Translations under genes and position numbers: made by a program
Notes under the pieces: model-generated
The model's input: only the letters and a program-made list of their open reading frames with translations
Told to the model about the DNA's origin: nothing
Databases searched by the model: none
Shown: positions 14,801 to 26,810 of the stretch, one piece after another
How positions within the stretch are numbered: the first letter of the stretch is position 1
How the letters are laid out: each line of letters begins with the position of its first letter
Assembly (NCBI GenBank): GCA_964058805.1
Contig: CAXKVV010000247.1
Span: 1 to 61,930 of the forward strand
Direction of reading: 5' to 3'
DNA: 61,930 nt
From: Schoenoplectus triqueter
Lineage: Eukaryota > Streptophyta > Magnoliopsida > Poales > Cyperaceae

Positions 14801-15389
14801 CGAGACCGCCAAAAACGAGTCCGGGCGCGCAAAACATTAAAACGGGACCCAACAACCTCGGTACCGCCGAAAACGAGTCCGGGCGCGCAAAACGTAAAAA
14901 CGGGACCCGACGCCCTCGGTACCGCCGAAAATGAGTTCGGGCGCGCAAAACATGAAAACGATACCCGACGCTCTCGATACCGCCGAAAACGGGACCCGAC
15001 GCCCTCAAGACCGCCGAAAACGAGTCCGGGCGCGCAACACATTAAAACGGGACCCGACAACCTCGGTACCGCCGAAAACGAGTCCGGGCGCGCAAAACGT
15101 GTAAACGGGACCCGACGCCCCCGGTACCGCCGAAAACGAGTCCGGGAGCGCAAAACATGAAAAAGCGACACGACGCCCTCGGTACCGCCGAAAACGAGTC
15201 CGGGCGCGCAAAACATGAAAACGGGACCCGACGACTTCGGTACCGTCGAAAATTAGTTCGGGAGCGCAAAACATGAAAAAGATACCCGACGCCCTCGATA
15301 CCGACGAAAACGGGACCCGACGCCCTCAATACAGTCGAAAACGAGTCCGGGAACGCAAAACATTAAAACGGGACCCGACAACCTCGGTA
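11844..15389 (+). repeat. 3,546-bp segmental unit, copy 2
   Basis: Second copy of the preceding unit, directly abutting it. Homology continues about 20 bases past the stated end, then breaks where this copy reads gagtccgggagcgcg and the other reads gagtccgggcgcaca. A third, partial copy is visible from about 19,425 to 20,850, with a more rearranged continuation to about 22,300. The junction between copies 1 and 2 is in register with the 58-bp monomer. Confidence 0.92.
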
Positions 15390-18300
15390 CCGCCGAAAAC
15401 GAGTCCGGGAGCGCGAAACGTGAAAACAAGACCCGACGCCCTCGGTACCGCCGAAAACGAGTCAGGGCGCGCAAAACATGAAAACGGTACCCGAGACCCG
15501 CGGTACCGCCGAAAATGAGTTCGGGCGCGCAAAACATGAAAACGATACCCGACGCTCTCGATACCGCCGAAAACGGGACACGACGCCCTCAAGACCGCCG
15601 AAAACGAGTCCGGGCGCGCAACACATTAAAACGGGACCCGACAACCTCGGTACCGCCGAAAACGAGTCCGGGCGCGCAAAACGTGTAAACGGGACCCAAC
15701 GCCCCCGGTACCGCCGAAAACGAGTCCGGGAGCGCAAAACATGAAAAAGCGACCCGACGCCCTCGGTACCGCCGAAAACGAGTCCGGGCGCGCAAAACAT
15801 GAAAACGGGACCCGACGACCTCGGTACCGCCGAAAATTAGTTCGGGAGCGCAAAACATGAAAAAGATACCCGACGCCCTCGATACCGACGAAAACGGGAC
15901 CCGACGCCCTCAATACCGTCGAAAACGAGTCCGGGAACGCAAAACATTAAAACGGGACCCGACAACCTCGGTACCGCCGAAAACGAGTCCGGGAGCGTAA
16001 AACATGAAAACGGGACCCGACGACCTCGGTACCGCCGAAAATGAGTTCGGGCGCGCAAAACATGAAAACGATACCCGACGCCTTCGATACCGCCGAAAAC
16101 GGGACCCGACGCCCTCGATACCGCCGAATACGAGTCCGGGCGCACAAAACATGAAAATGGAACTAGACGCCCTCGGTATCGCCGAAAACGAGTCCGGGCG
16201 CGCAAAACATTAAAAAGGGACCCGACGCCCTGGGTATCGCCGAAAACGAGTCCGAGCGCGCAAAACAAGAAAATGAGACACGACGCCCTCGGTACCGCCG
16301 AAAACGAGTCCGGGCGCGCAAAACATGAAAACGGTACCCGAGACCCGCGGTACCGCCGAAAATGAGTTCGGGCGCGCAAAACATGAAAACGATACCCGAC
16401 GCTCTCGATACCGCCGAAAACGGGACCCGACGCCCTCAAGACCGCCGAAAACGAGTCCGGGCGCGCAACACATTAAAACGGGACCCGACGCCCTCGAGAC
16501 CACCAAAAACGAGTCCGGGCGCGCAAAACATTAAAACGGGACCCGACGCCCTCGGTACCGCCGAAAACGAGTCCGGGCGAGCAAAACGTGAAAACGGGAC
16601 CCGACGCCCTTGGTACCACCAAAAACGAGTCCGGGGCGCAAAACATGAAAACGAGACCCGACGCCCTCGTTACCGCTGAAAATGAATTCGGGCGCGAAAA
16701 ACATGAAAACGATAGCCGACGCCTTTGACACCGCCGAAAACGGGACCCGACGCCCTCGAGACCGCCGCAAACGAGTCCGGGCGCACAAAACATGAAAACG
16801 GGACCCGACGCCCTCAGTATCGCCGAAAATGAGTCCAGGCGCGTAAAACATGAAAAAGGGACCCGACGCCCTCGGTACCGCCGAAAATGAGTTCGGGCGC
16901 GCAAAACATGAAAACGATACCCGACGCCTTCGATACCGCCGAAAACGGGACCCGACGCCCTCGATACCGCCGAATACGAGTCCGGGCGCACAAAACATGA
17001 AAATGGAACTAGACGCCCTCGGTATCGCCGAAAACGAGTCCGGGCGCGCAAAACATTAAAACGGGACCCGACGCCCTCGGTACCACCGAAAATGAGTTTG
17101 GACGCGCAAAACATTCAAACGATACCCGACGCCCTCGATACCGCCGAAAATGTGTCCGGGACCCGACGAGCTCGGTATCGCCGAAAATGAGTCCGGGCGC
17201 GCAAAACGTGAAAACGGGACCCGACGCCCTCGGTACCACCAAAAACGAGTCCGGGGCGCAAAACATGAAAACGGGACCCGACGCCCTCGTTACCGCCGAA
17301 AATGAATTCGGGCGCGCAAAACATGAAAATGATACCCGACGCCTTCGATACCGCCGAAAATGGGACCCGACGCCCTCGATACCGCCGAATACGAGTCCGG
17401 GCGCACAAAACATGAAAATGGGACTCGACGCCCTCGGTATCGCCGAAAACGAGTCCGGGCGCCCAAAACATGAAAACGGGAACCGACGCCCTCGGTACCG
17501 CTGAAAATGAGTTCGGGCGCGCAAAACATGAAAACGATACCCGATGCCCTCGGTACCGTCGAAAACGAGTCCGGGCGCGCAAAACTTGAAAACGGGACCC
17601 GAGGCCCTCGGTACCGTCTAAAACGAGTCCGAGCGCGCAAAACATGAAAAAGGGACCCGACGCCCTGGGTATCGCCGAAAACGAGTCCGGGCGCGCAAAA
17701 CAAGAAAATGAGACACGACGCCCTCGGTACCGCCGAAAACGAGTCCGGGCGCGCAAAACATGAAAACGGGACCCGAGACCCGCGGTACCGCCGAAAATGA
17801 GTTCGGGCGCGCAAAACATGAAAACGATACCCGACGCTCTCGATACCGCCGAAAACGGGACCCGACGCCCTCAAGACCGCCGAAAACGAGTCCGGGCGCG
17901 CGCAACACATTAAAACGGGACCCGACAACCTCGGTACCGCCGAAAACGAGTCCGGGCGCGCAAAACGTGTAAACGGGACCCGACGCCCCCGGTACCGCCG
18001 AAAACGAGTCCGGGAGCGCAAAACATGAAAAAACGACCCGACGCCCTCGGTACCGCCGAAAATGAGTCTGGGCGCGCAAAACATGAAAACGGGACCCGAC
18101 GACCTCGGTACCGCCGAAAATTAGTTCGGGAGCGCAAAACAGGAAAAAGATACCCGACGCCCTCGATACGGACGAAAACGGGACCCGACGCCCTCAATAC
18201 CGTCGAAAACGAGTCCGGGAACGCAAAACATTAAAACGGGACCCGACAACCTCGGTACCGCCGAAAACGAGTCCGGGAGCGCAAAACGTGAAAACGAGAC

Positions 18301-20850
18301 CCTACGCCCTCGGTACCGCCGAAAACGAGTCAGGGCGCGCAAAACATGAAAACGGGACCCGACGACCTCGGTACTGCCGAAAATGAGTTCGGGCGCGCAA
18401 AACATGAAAACGATACCCGACGCCCTCGATACCGCCGAAAACAGGACCCGACGCCCTCGAGACCACCAAAAACGAGTCCGGGCGCGCAAAACATTAAAAA
18501 GGGACCCGACGCCCTCGGTACCGCCGAAAACGAGTCCGGGCGAGCAAAACGTCAAAACGGGACCCGACGCCCTCGGTACCACCAAAAACGAGTCCGGGTC
18601 GTAAAACATGAAAACGAGACCCGACGCCCTCGTTACCGCTGAAAATGAATTCGGGCGCGCAAAACATGAAAACGATAGCCGACGCCTTTGATACCGTCGA
18701 AAACGGGACCCGACGCCCTCGAGACCGCCGCAAACGAGTCCGGGCGCACAAAACATGAAAACGGGACGCGACGCCCTCAGTAACGCCGAAAACGAGTCCA
18801 GGCGCGTAAAACATGAAAACGGGACCCGACGCCCTCGGTACCGCCGAAAATGAGTTCGGGCGCGCAATACATGAAAACGATACCCGACGCCTTCGATACC
18901 GCCGAAAATGGGACCCGACGCCCTCGATACCGCCGAATATGAGTCCGGGCGCACAAAACATGAAAATGGAACTCGACGCCCTCGGTATCGCCGAAAACGA
19001 GTCCGGGCGCGCAAAACATTAAAACGGGACCCGACGCCCTCGGTACCGCCGAAAATGAGTTTGGACGCGCAAAACATTCAAACGATACCCGACGCCCTCG
19101 ATACCGCCGAAAATGTGTCCGGGACCCGACGAGCTCGGTACCGCCGAAAACGAGTCCGGGCGCGCAAAACGTGAAAACGGGACCCGACGCCCTCGGTACC
19201 ACCAAAAACGAGTCCGGGGCGCAAAACATGAAAACGGGACCCGACGCCCTCGTTACCGCCGAAAATGAATTCGTGCGCGCAAAACATGAAAACGATACCC
19301 GACGCCTTCGATACCGCCGAAAACGAGACCCGACGCCCTCGATACCGCCGAATACGAGTCCGGGCACACAAAACATGAAAATGGGACTCGATGCCCTCGG
19401 TATCGCCGAAAACGAGTCCGGGCGCACAAAACATGAAAACGGGACCCGACGCCCTCCGTATCGCCTAAAACGAGTCCGGGCGCGCAAAACATGAAAACGG
19501 GACCCGACGCCCTCGGTACCGCCGAAAACGGGACCCGACGCCCTCGAGACCACCAAAAACGAGTCCGGGCGCGCAAAACATTAAAACGGGACCCGACAAC
19601 CTCGGTACCGCCGAAAACGAGTCCGGGCGCGCAAAACGTGAAAACGGGACCCGACGCCCTCGGTACCACCAAAAACGAGTCCAGGGCGCAAAACATGAAA
19701 ACGAGACCCAACGCCCTCGTTACCGCTGAAAATGAATTCGGGCGCGCAAAACATGAAAACGATAGCCGACGCCTTTGATACCGCCGAAAATGGGACCCGA
19801 CGCCCTCGAGACCGCCGCAAACGAGTCCGGGCGCACAAAACATGAAAACGGGACCCGACGCCCTCAGTATCGCCGAAAACGAGTCCAGGCGCGTAAAACA
19901 TGAAACGGGACCCGACGCCCTCGGTACCGCCGAAAATGAGTTCGAGCGCGCAAAACATTAAAACGATACCCGACGCCTTCGATACCGCTGAAAACGGGAC
20001 CCGACGCCCTCGATACTGCCGAATACGAGTCCGGGCGCACAAAACATGAAAATGGAACTCGACGCCCTCGGTATCGCCGAAAACGAGTCCGGGCGCACAA
20101 AACATGAAAACGGGACCCGACGCCCTCGGTATCGCCGAAAACGAGTCCGGGCGCGCAAAACATGAAAACGGGACCCAACGCCCTCGGTAACGCCGAAAAT
20201 GAGTTCGGGCTTGCAAAACATGAAAACGATACCCGATGCCCTCGGTACCGTCGAAAAAGAGTCCGGGCGCGCAAAACATGAAAAAGGGACCCGACGCCCT
20301 GGGTATCGCCGAAAACGAGTCCGGGCGCGCAAAACAAGAAAATGAGACACGACGCCCTCGGTACCGCCGAAAATGAGTCCTGGCGCGCAAAACATGAAAA
20401 CAGGACCCGAGACCCGCGGTACCGCCGAAAATGAGTTCGGGCGCGCAAAACATGAAAACGATACCCGACGCCCTCGATACCGCCGAAAACGGGACCCGAC
20501 GCCCTCAAGACCGCCGAAAACGAGTCCGGGCGCGCAACACATTAAAACGGGACCCGACAACCTCGGTACCGCCGAAAACGAGTCCGGGCGCGCAAAACGT
20601 GAAAACGGGACCCGACGCCCCCGGTACCGCTGAAAATGAGTCCGGGAGTGCAAAACATGAAAAAGGGACCCGACGCCCTCGGTACCGCCGAAAATGAGTT
20701 CGGGCGCGCAAAACATGAAAACGATACCCGACGCCCTCGATACCGCCGAAAACGGGGCCCGACGCCCTCGAGCCCACCGAAAACGAGTCCGAGCGCGCAA
20801 AACGTGAAAACGGGACCCGACGCCCTCGGTACCGCCGAAAATGTGTCCGG
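15000..20850 (+). repeat. Large block duplicated from about 4,300-9,800
   Basis: Variant monomers match the earlier block at offset 10,688 as far as about 17,100. They then match at offset 11,105 from about 17,600 onward, so this copy carries about 417 extra bases (around 17,050-17,500). Examples are the 584-bp duplication at 4,354/15,042 and the long variant runs at 7,016/18,121 and 8,476/19,581. Divergence is visibly higher than between the 3,546-bp copies, so this duplication is older. Confidence 0.75.
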
Positions 20851-21295
20851 GACCCGACGACCTCGGTACCGCCGAAAATTAGTTCGGGAGCGCAAAACAT
20901 GAAAATGATACCCGACGCCCTCGATACCGCCGAAAACGGGACCCAACGCCCTCAATACCGTCGAAAACGAGTTCGGGAACGCAAAACATTAAAACGGGAC
21001 CCGACAACCTCGGTACCGCCGAAAACGAGTCCGGGAGCGCAAAACGTGAAAACGAGACCCGACGCCCTCGGTACCGCCGAAAACGAGTCCGGGCGCGCAA
21101 AACATGAAAACAGGACCCGACGACCTCGGTACCGCCGAATATGAGTTCGGGCGCGCAAAACATGAAAACGATACCCGACGCCCTCGATACCGCCGAAAAC
21201 GGGACCCGACGCCCTCGAGCCCTCGGTACCGCCGAAAACGAGTCCGGGCGCGCAAAACATGAAAACGGGAACCGACGCCCTCGGTACCGCCGAAA

Positions 21296-21821
21296 ATGAG
21301 TTCGGGCGCGCAAAACATAAAAACGATACCCGACGCCCTCGATACCGCCGAAAACGGGACCCGACGCCCTCAGTACCGTCGAAAACGAGTCCGGGAACGC
21401 AAAACATTAAAACGGGACCCGACAACCTCGGTACCACCGAAAACGAGTCCGGGAGCGCAAAACGTGAAAACGAGACCCGACGCCCTCGGAACCGCCGAAA
21501 ACGAGTCCGGGCGCGCAAAACATGAAAACGGGACCCGACGACCTCGGTACCGCCGAAAATGAGTTCGGGCGCGCAAAACATGAAAACGATACCCGACGCC
21601 CTCGATACCGCCGAAAACGGGACCCGACGCCCTCAGTACCGTCGAAAACGAGTCCGGGAACGCAAAACATTAAAACGGGACCCGACAACCTCGGTACCAC
21701 CGAAAACGAGTCCGGGAGCGCAAAACGTGAAAACGAGACCCGACGCCCACGGAACCGCCGAAAACGAGTCCGGGCGCGCAAAACATGAAAACGGGACCCG
21801 ACGACCTCGGTACCGCCGAAA
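21296..21821 (+). repeat. 263-bp higher-order unit, two clean copies
   Basis: Copies start at 21,296 and 21,559 with the atgagttcgggcgcgc variant. Each holds, in order: the gatacccgacgccctcgatacc monomer, a 31-bp half unit, the cattaaaacgggacccgacaacc monomer, the cgtgaaaacgagacc monomer and the gggacccgacgacc monomer (4 x 58 + 31 = 263). A third copy starting at 21,822 has lost a further piece, fusing the first monomer with the half unit. The same 263-bp step is seen at 10,394/10,657 and in the matching part of copy 2 near 13,940/14,203. Confidence 0.9.
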
Positions 21822-24800
21822 ATGAGTTCGGGCGCGCAAAACATGAAAACGATACCCGACGCCCTCGAGACCGCCAAAAACGAGTCCGGGCGCGCAAAAC
21901 ATTAAAACGGGACCCGACAACCTCGGTACCGCCGAAAACGAGTCCGGGCGCGCAAAACGTAAAAACGGGACCCGACAACCTCGGTACCACCGAAAACGAG
22001 TCCGGGAGCGCAAAACGTGAAAACGAGACCTGACGCCCTCGGAACCGCCGAAAATGAGTCCGGGCGCGCAAAACATGAAAACGGGACCCGACGACCTCGG
22101 TAACGCCGAAAATGAGTTCGGGCGCGCAAAACATGAAAACGATACCCGACGCCCTCGAGACCGCCAAAAACGAGTCCGGGCGCGCAAAACATTAAAACGG
22201 GACCCGACAACCTCGGTACCGCCGAAAACGAGTCCGGGCGCGCAAAACGTAAAAACGGGACCCGACGCCCTCGGTACCGCCGAAAATGAGTTCGGGCGCG
22301 CAAAACATGAAAACGATACCCGACGCCCTCGATATCGCTGAAAATGAATTCGGACGCGCAAAACATGAAAACGATACCCGACGCCCTTGATACCGCCGAA
22401 AACGGGACCCGACGCCCTCTAAACCGCCGCAAACGAGTCCGGGCGCACAAAACATGAAAACGGGACCCGACGCCCTCAGTATCGCCGAAAACGAGTCCGG
22501 GCGCGTAAAACATGAAAACGGGACCCGACGCCCTCGGTACCGCCGAAAATGAGTTCGGGCGCGCAAAACATGAAAACGATACCCGACGCCCTCGGTACCG
22601 TCGAAAACGAGTCCGGGCGCGCAAAACCTGAAAACGGGACCCGAGGCCCTCGGTACAGCCGAAAACGAGTCCGAGCGCGCAAAACATGATAAAGGGACCC
22701 GACGCCCTGGGTACCGCCGAAAATAAGTCCGGGCGCGCAAAACAAGAAAATGAGACACGACGCCCTCGGTACCGCCGAAAACGGGACCCGACGCCTTCGT
22801 GACCGCCGAAAACGAGTCCGGGCGCGCAAAAGATTAAAACGGGACCCGACGCCCTCGGTATCGCCGAAAACGAGTCCGGGCGCGCAAAACATGAAAACGG
22901 GACCCGACGCCCTCGGTTCCGCCGAAAATGAGTTCGGGCGCGCAAAACATGAAAACGATACCCGACGCCCTCGATACCGCCGAAAACGGGACCCGACGCC
23001 CTCGATACCTCCGAATACGAGTCCGGGCGCACAAAACATGAAAATGGGACTTGACGCCCTCGGTATCGCCGAAAACGAGTCCGGGCGCGCAAAACATGAA
23101 AACGGGACCCGACGCCCTCGGTACCGCCGAAAATGAGTTTGGACGCGCAAAACATTGAAACGATACCCGACGCCCTCGATACCGCCGAAAATGTGTCTGG
23201 GACCCGACGAGCTCGGTACCGCCGAAAACGAGTCCGGGCGCGCAAAACGTGAAAACGGGACCCGACGCCCTCGGTACCACCAAAAATGAGTCCGGGGCGC
23301 AAAACATGAAAACAGGACCCGACACCCTCGTTACCGCCGAAAATGAATTCGGGCGCGCAAAACATGAAAACGATACCCGACGCCTTAGATACCGCCGAAA
23401 ACGGGACCCGACGCCCTCGAGACCGCCGAAAACGAGTCTGGGCGAACAAAACATGAAAACGGGACCCGACGCCCTCAGTGTCGCCGAAAACGAGTCCGGG
23501 CGCGCAAAACATGAAAACGGGACCCGACGCCCTCGGTACCGCCGAAAATGAGTTCGGCAGCGCAAAACATGAAAACGATACCCGACGCCCTCGGTACCGT
23601 CGAAAATGAGTCCGGGCGCGCAAATCTTGAAAACGGGACCCGAGGCCCTCGGTATCGTCTAAAACGAGTCCGAGCGCGCAAAACATGAAAAAGGGACCCG
23701 ACGCCCTGGGTATCGCCGAAAATGAGTCCGGGCGCGCAAAACAAGAAAATGAGAAACGACGCCCTCAGTACCGCCGAAAACGAGTCCGGGCGCGCAAAAC
23801 ATGAAAACGGGACCCGAGGCCCGCGGTACCGCCGAAAATGAGTTCGGGCGCGCAAAACATGAAAATGATACCCGACGCCCTCCATACCGCCGAAAACGGG
23901 ACCCGACGCCCTCGAGACCGCCGAAAACGAGTCCGGGCGCGCAACACATTAAAATGGGACCCGACAACCTTGGTACCGCCGAAAACGAGTCCGGGCGCGC
24001 AAAACGTGAAAACGGGACCCGACGCACTCGGTACCGCCGAAAACGAGTCTGGGAGCGCAAAACATGAAAAAGGGTCTCGACGCCCTCGGTACCGCCGAAA
24101 ATGAGTTCGGGCGCGCAAAACATGAAAACGATACCCGACGCCCTCGATACCGCCGAAAACGGGACCCGACGCCCTCGTGACCACCGAAAACGAGTCCGAG
24201 CGCGCAAAACGTGAAAACGGGACCCGACGCCCTCGGTACCGCCGAAAATGATTCCGGGCGCGCAAAACATGAAAACGGGACCCGACGCCCTCGGTACCGC
24301 CGAAAATGAGTTCGGGCGCGCAAAACATGAAAACGATACCCGACGCCCTCTGTACCGCCGAAAATGTGTCCAAGACCCGACGAGCTCGGGGCCGCCGAAA
24401 ACGAGTCCGGGCGCGCAAAACATGAAAACGGGACCCGACGACCTCGGTACCGCCGAAAATTAGTTCGGGCGCGCAAAGCATGAAAACGATACCCGACGCC
24501 CTCGATACCGCCGAAAACGGGACCTGACGCCCTCGGTACCGCCGAAAACGAGTCCGGGCGCGCAAAACATGAAAACGGGACCCGACGACCTCAGTACCGC
24601 CGAAAATTTGTTCGGGCGCGCAAAACATGAAAACGATACCCGACGCCCTCGATACCGCCGAAAACGGGACCCGACGCCCACGGTACCGTCGAAAACGAGT
24701 CCGGGAACGCAAAACATTAAAACGGGACCCGACAACCTCGGTACCGCCGAAAACGAGTCCAGGCGCGTAAAACATGAAAACGGGACCCGACGACCTCGGT

Positions 24801-24932
24801 ACCGCCGAAAATGAGTTCGGGCCCGCAAAACATGAAAACGATACCCGACGCCCTTGATACCGCCGAAAACGGGACCCGACGCCCTCGAGACCGCCAAAAA
24901 CGAGTCCGGCCGCGCAAAACATTAAAACGGGA

Positions 24933-24948
24933 CCCGACAAGCGCTACA
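24933..24948. other. Head-on inversion junction between arrays A and B
   Basis: Array A reads normally to gggacccgacaa at 24,940, breaking in mid-monomer where ...cctcggtacc should follow. From 24,941 (gcgctacaagacccattttggg) the sequence is the reverse-complement family in array B form. There is no spacer, target duplication or transposon end at the joint. Everything to the left has the A-rich strand on top and everything to the right has the T-rich strand on top. Confidence 0.9.
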
Positions 24949-26762
24949 AGACCCATTTTGGGCGGTACCGTTGTCTTCGGGTCCCGTTTTCATGTTTTGC
25001 GCTCCAAGACGCATTTTCGGCGGTACCAAGGGCGTCGGGTCTCGTTTTCATGTTTTGCGCTCCCGGACCTATTTTTGCCGGTACCGACTGTGTCGGGTCC
25101 CGTTTTCTTGTTATGCGCTCCCGGACCCGTTCTTGACTGTACCAAAGGCGTTTGGTCTCGTTTTCATGTTTTGCGCTCCAAGACTCGATTTCAGCGGTAC
25201 CGAGGGCGTCGGGTTCCGTTTTCATGTTTTGCGCTCCCAGATTCATTTTCGGCGATAGCGAGGGCGTCGGGTCCCAATTTTATGTTTTGCGCTCCCGGAG
25301 TCATTTTCGGCGGTATCGAGGGCGTCGAGTCTCGTTTTCTTGTTTTGCGCTCCCGAACCCATTTTCGGTAGTACCGGCGGCGGCGGGTCCCGTTTTCATG
25401 TTTTGCGCTCCTGGACTCGGATTCGGGGGTACCGAGGGCGTCGGGTCCTGTTTTCTAATTTTGTGCTCCCGGACCCGTATACAATGGTATCGAGTGCGTC
25501 GGGTCCTGTTTTAATGTTTTGCGCTCCCGGACTCTGTTTCGGCGGTACCGAGGGCGTCGGGTCCCGTTTTCATGTTTTGCGCACCCGGACCAGTTTTAGG
25601 CGGTACCGACGGCGTCGGGTCCCATTTTTCATGTTTTGCGCTCCCGACCCCTTTTTCGGCGGTACCGACTTTGTCGGGTCCCGTTTTCATGTTTTGCGCT
25701 CCCGGACCCATTTTCGGCGATACCGACGGCGTCTGGTCCCATTATCATATTTTGTCCTCCCGGACCCGCTCTTGACTGTACCGAGGGCGTCGGGTCCCGT
25801 TTTAATGTCTTGCGCTCCAAGACTCGATTTCGGCGGTACCGAGGGCGTCGGGTTCCGTTTTCATATTTTGCTCTCCCGAACTCATTTTCGGCGATAACAG
25901 TGGCGTCGGATCTCGATTTAATGTTTTGCGATCCCGGACTCATTTTCGGCGATACCGAGGGCGTCGAGTCCCGTTTTCTTGTTTTGCGCTCCCGAACCCA
26001 TTTTGCGGTATCGACGGCGTCGGTTCCCGTTTTCATGTTTTGTGCTCCTAGACACATTTTGGGCGGTATCGATGGCGTCGGGTCCCGTTTTCATGTTTTG
26101 CGCTCCAAGAAGTATTTTTGGCGGTACCAAGGGCGTCGGGTTTCGTTTTCATGTTTTGCGCTCCCGGACGCGATTTCGGCGGTACCGACTTTGTCGGTTC
26201 CCGTTTTCAAGTTTTGCGCTCCCGGACCCTTTATTGACTGTACCGAAGGCGTTAGGTCCCGTTTTCATGTTTTGCGCTCCCGGAATCTGTTTCGGCGGTA
26301 CCGAGGGCGTCGGGTTCCGTTTTCATGTTTTGCGCACCCGGACCACTTTTAGGCGGTACCGACGGCGTCGGGTTCTGTTTTTCATGTTTTGCGCTCCCAG
26401 CCCCGTTTTCGGCGGTAACGAATCTGTCGGGTCCCGTTTTCATGTTTTGCGCTCCCGGACACGTTTTCGGCGATACCGACGGCGTCTGGTCCTGTTATCA
26501 TGTTTTGCGCTCCCGGACCCGTTCTTGACTGTACCGAGGGCGTCGGGTCCCGTTTTAATGTTTTGCGCTCCAAGACTCGATTTTGGAGGTACCGAGGGCG
26601 TCGGGTTCCGTTTTCATGTTTTGCGCTCCCGGACTCATTTTCGGCGATAGCGAGGGTGTCGGATCCCGATTTTATGTTTTGCGCTCCCGGACTCATTTTC
26701 GGCGATAGCGAGGGCGTCGGATCCCGATTTTATGTTTTGCGTCACCGGACTCATGTTCGGCG

Positions 26763-26810
26763 GTACCGAGGGCGTCGGGTACCGAGGGCGTCGGGTACCG
26801 AGGGCGTCGG
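26763..26810. repeat. 16-bp triplication inside a monomer
   Basis: gtaccgagggcgtcgg is present three times head to tail, replacing the usual single copy. It is a small slippage event within array B. Comparable partial duplications occur near 28,375-28,405 (gtttttcatg-containing segment repeated), 48,140-48,165 and 54,825-54,860. Confidence 0.85.

Larger units (their letters stand above)
1..24940 (+). repeat. Satellite array A, 58-bp monomer, A-rich strand on top
   Basis: Tandem copies of a 58-bp unit fill this stretch without unique spacer; for example unit boundaries fall at 1, 59 and 117. Most monomers carry cctcggtaccgccg with a KpnI site, gcgcgcaaaacatg and gggacccgacgcc. The consensus is about 64 percent G+C with about 10 CpG per monomer and a strong A over T bias on the top strand (about 17 A, 4 T). 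Monomer variants include 57-bp copies (cggggcgc instead of cgggcgcgc) and 31-bp half units. Variants recur in fixed order, so the array is built of higher-order repeats. The array begins before the window. No gene is supported inside it: all open frames are read from the repeat itself. I do not recognise the family by name; centromeric, pericentromeric or interstitial heterochromatin are all possible. Confidence 0.97.

Noticed and set aside
1..24940. CRISPR array
   Set aside because: Units are contiguous variants of one sequence with no unique spacers, and the window is plant nuclear DNA with no cas genes.
24941..24960. Transposon end or DNA-element scar at the A/B inversion
   Set aside because: No terminal repeat, target duplication or foreign bases; sequence passes directly from one satellite orientation to the other.
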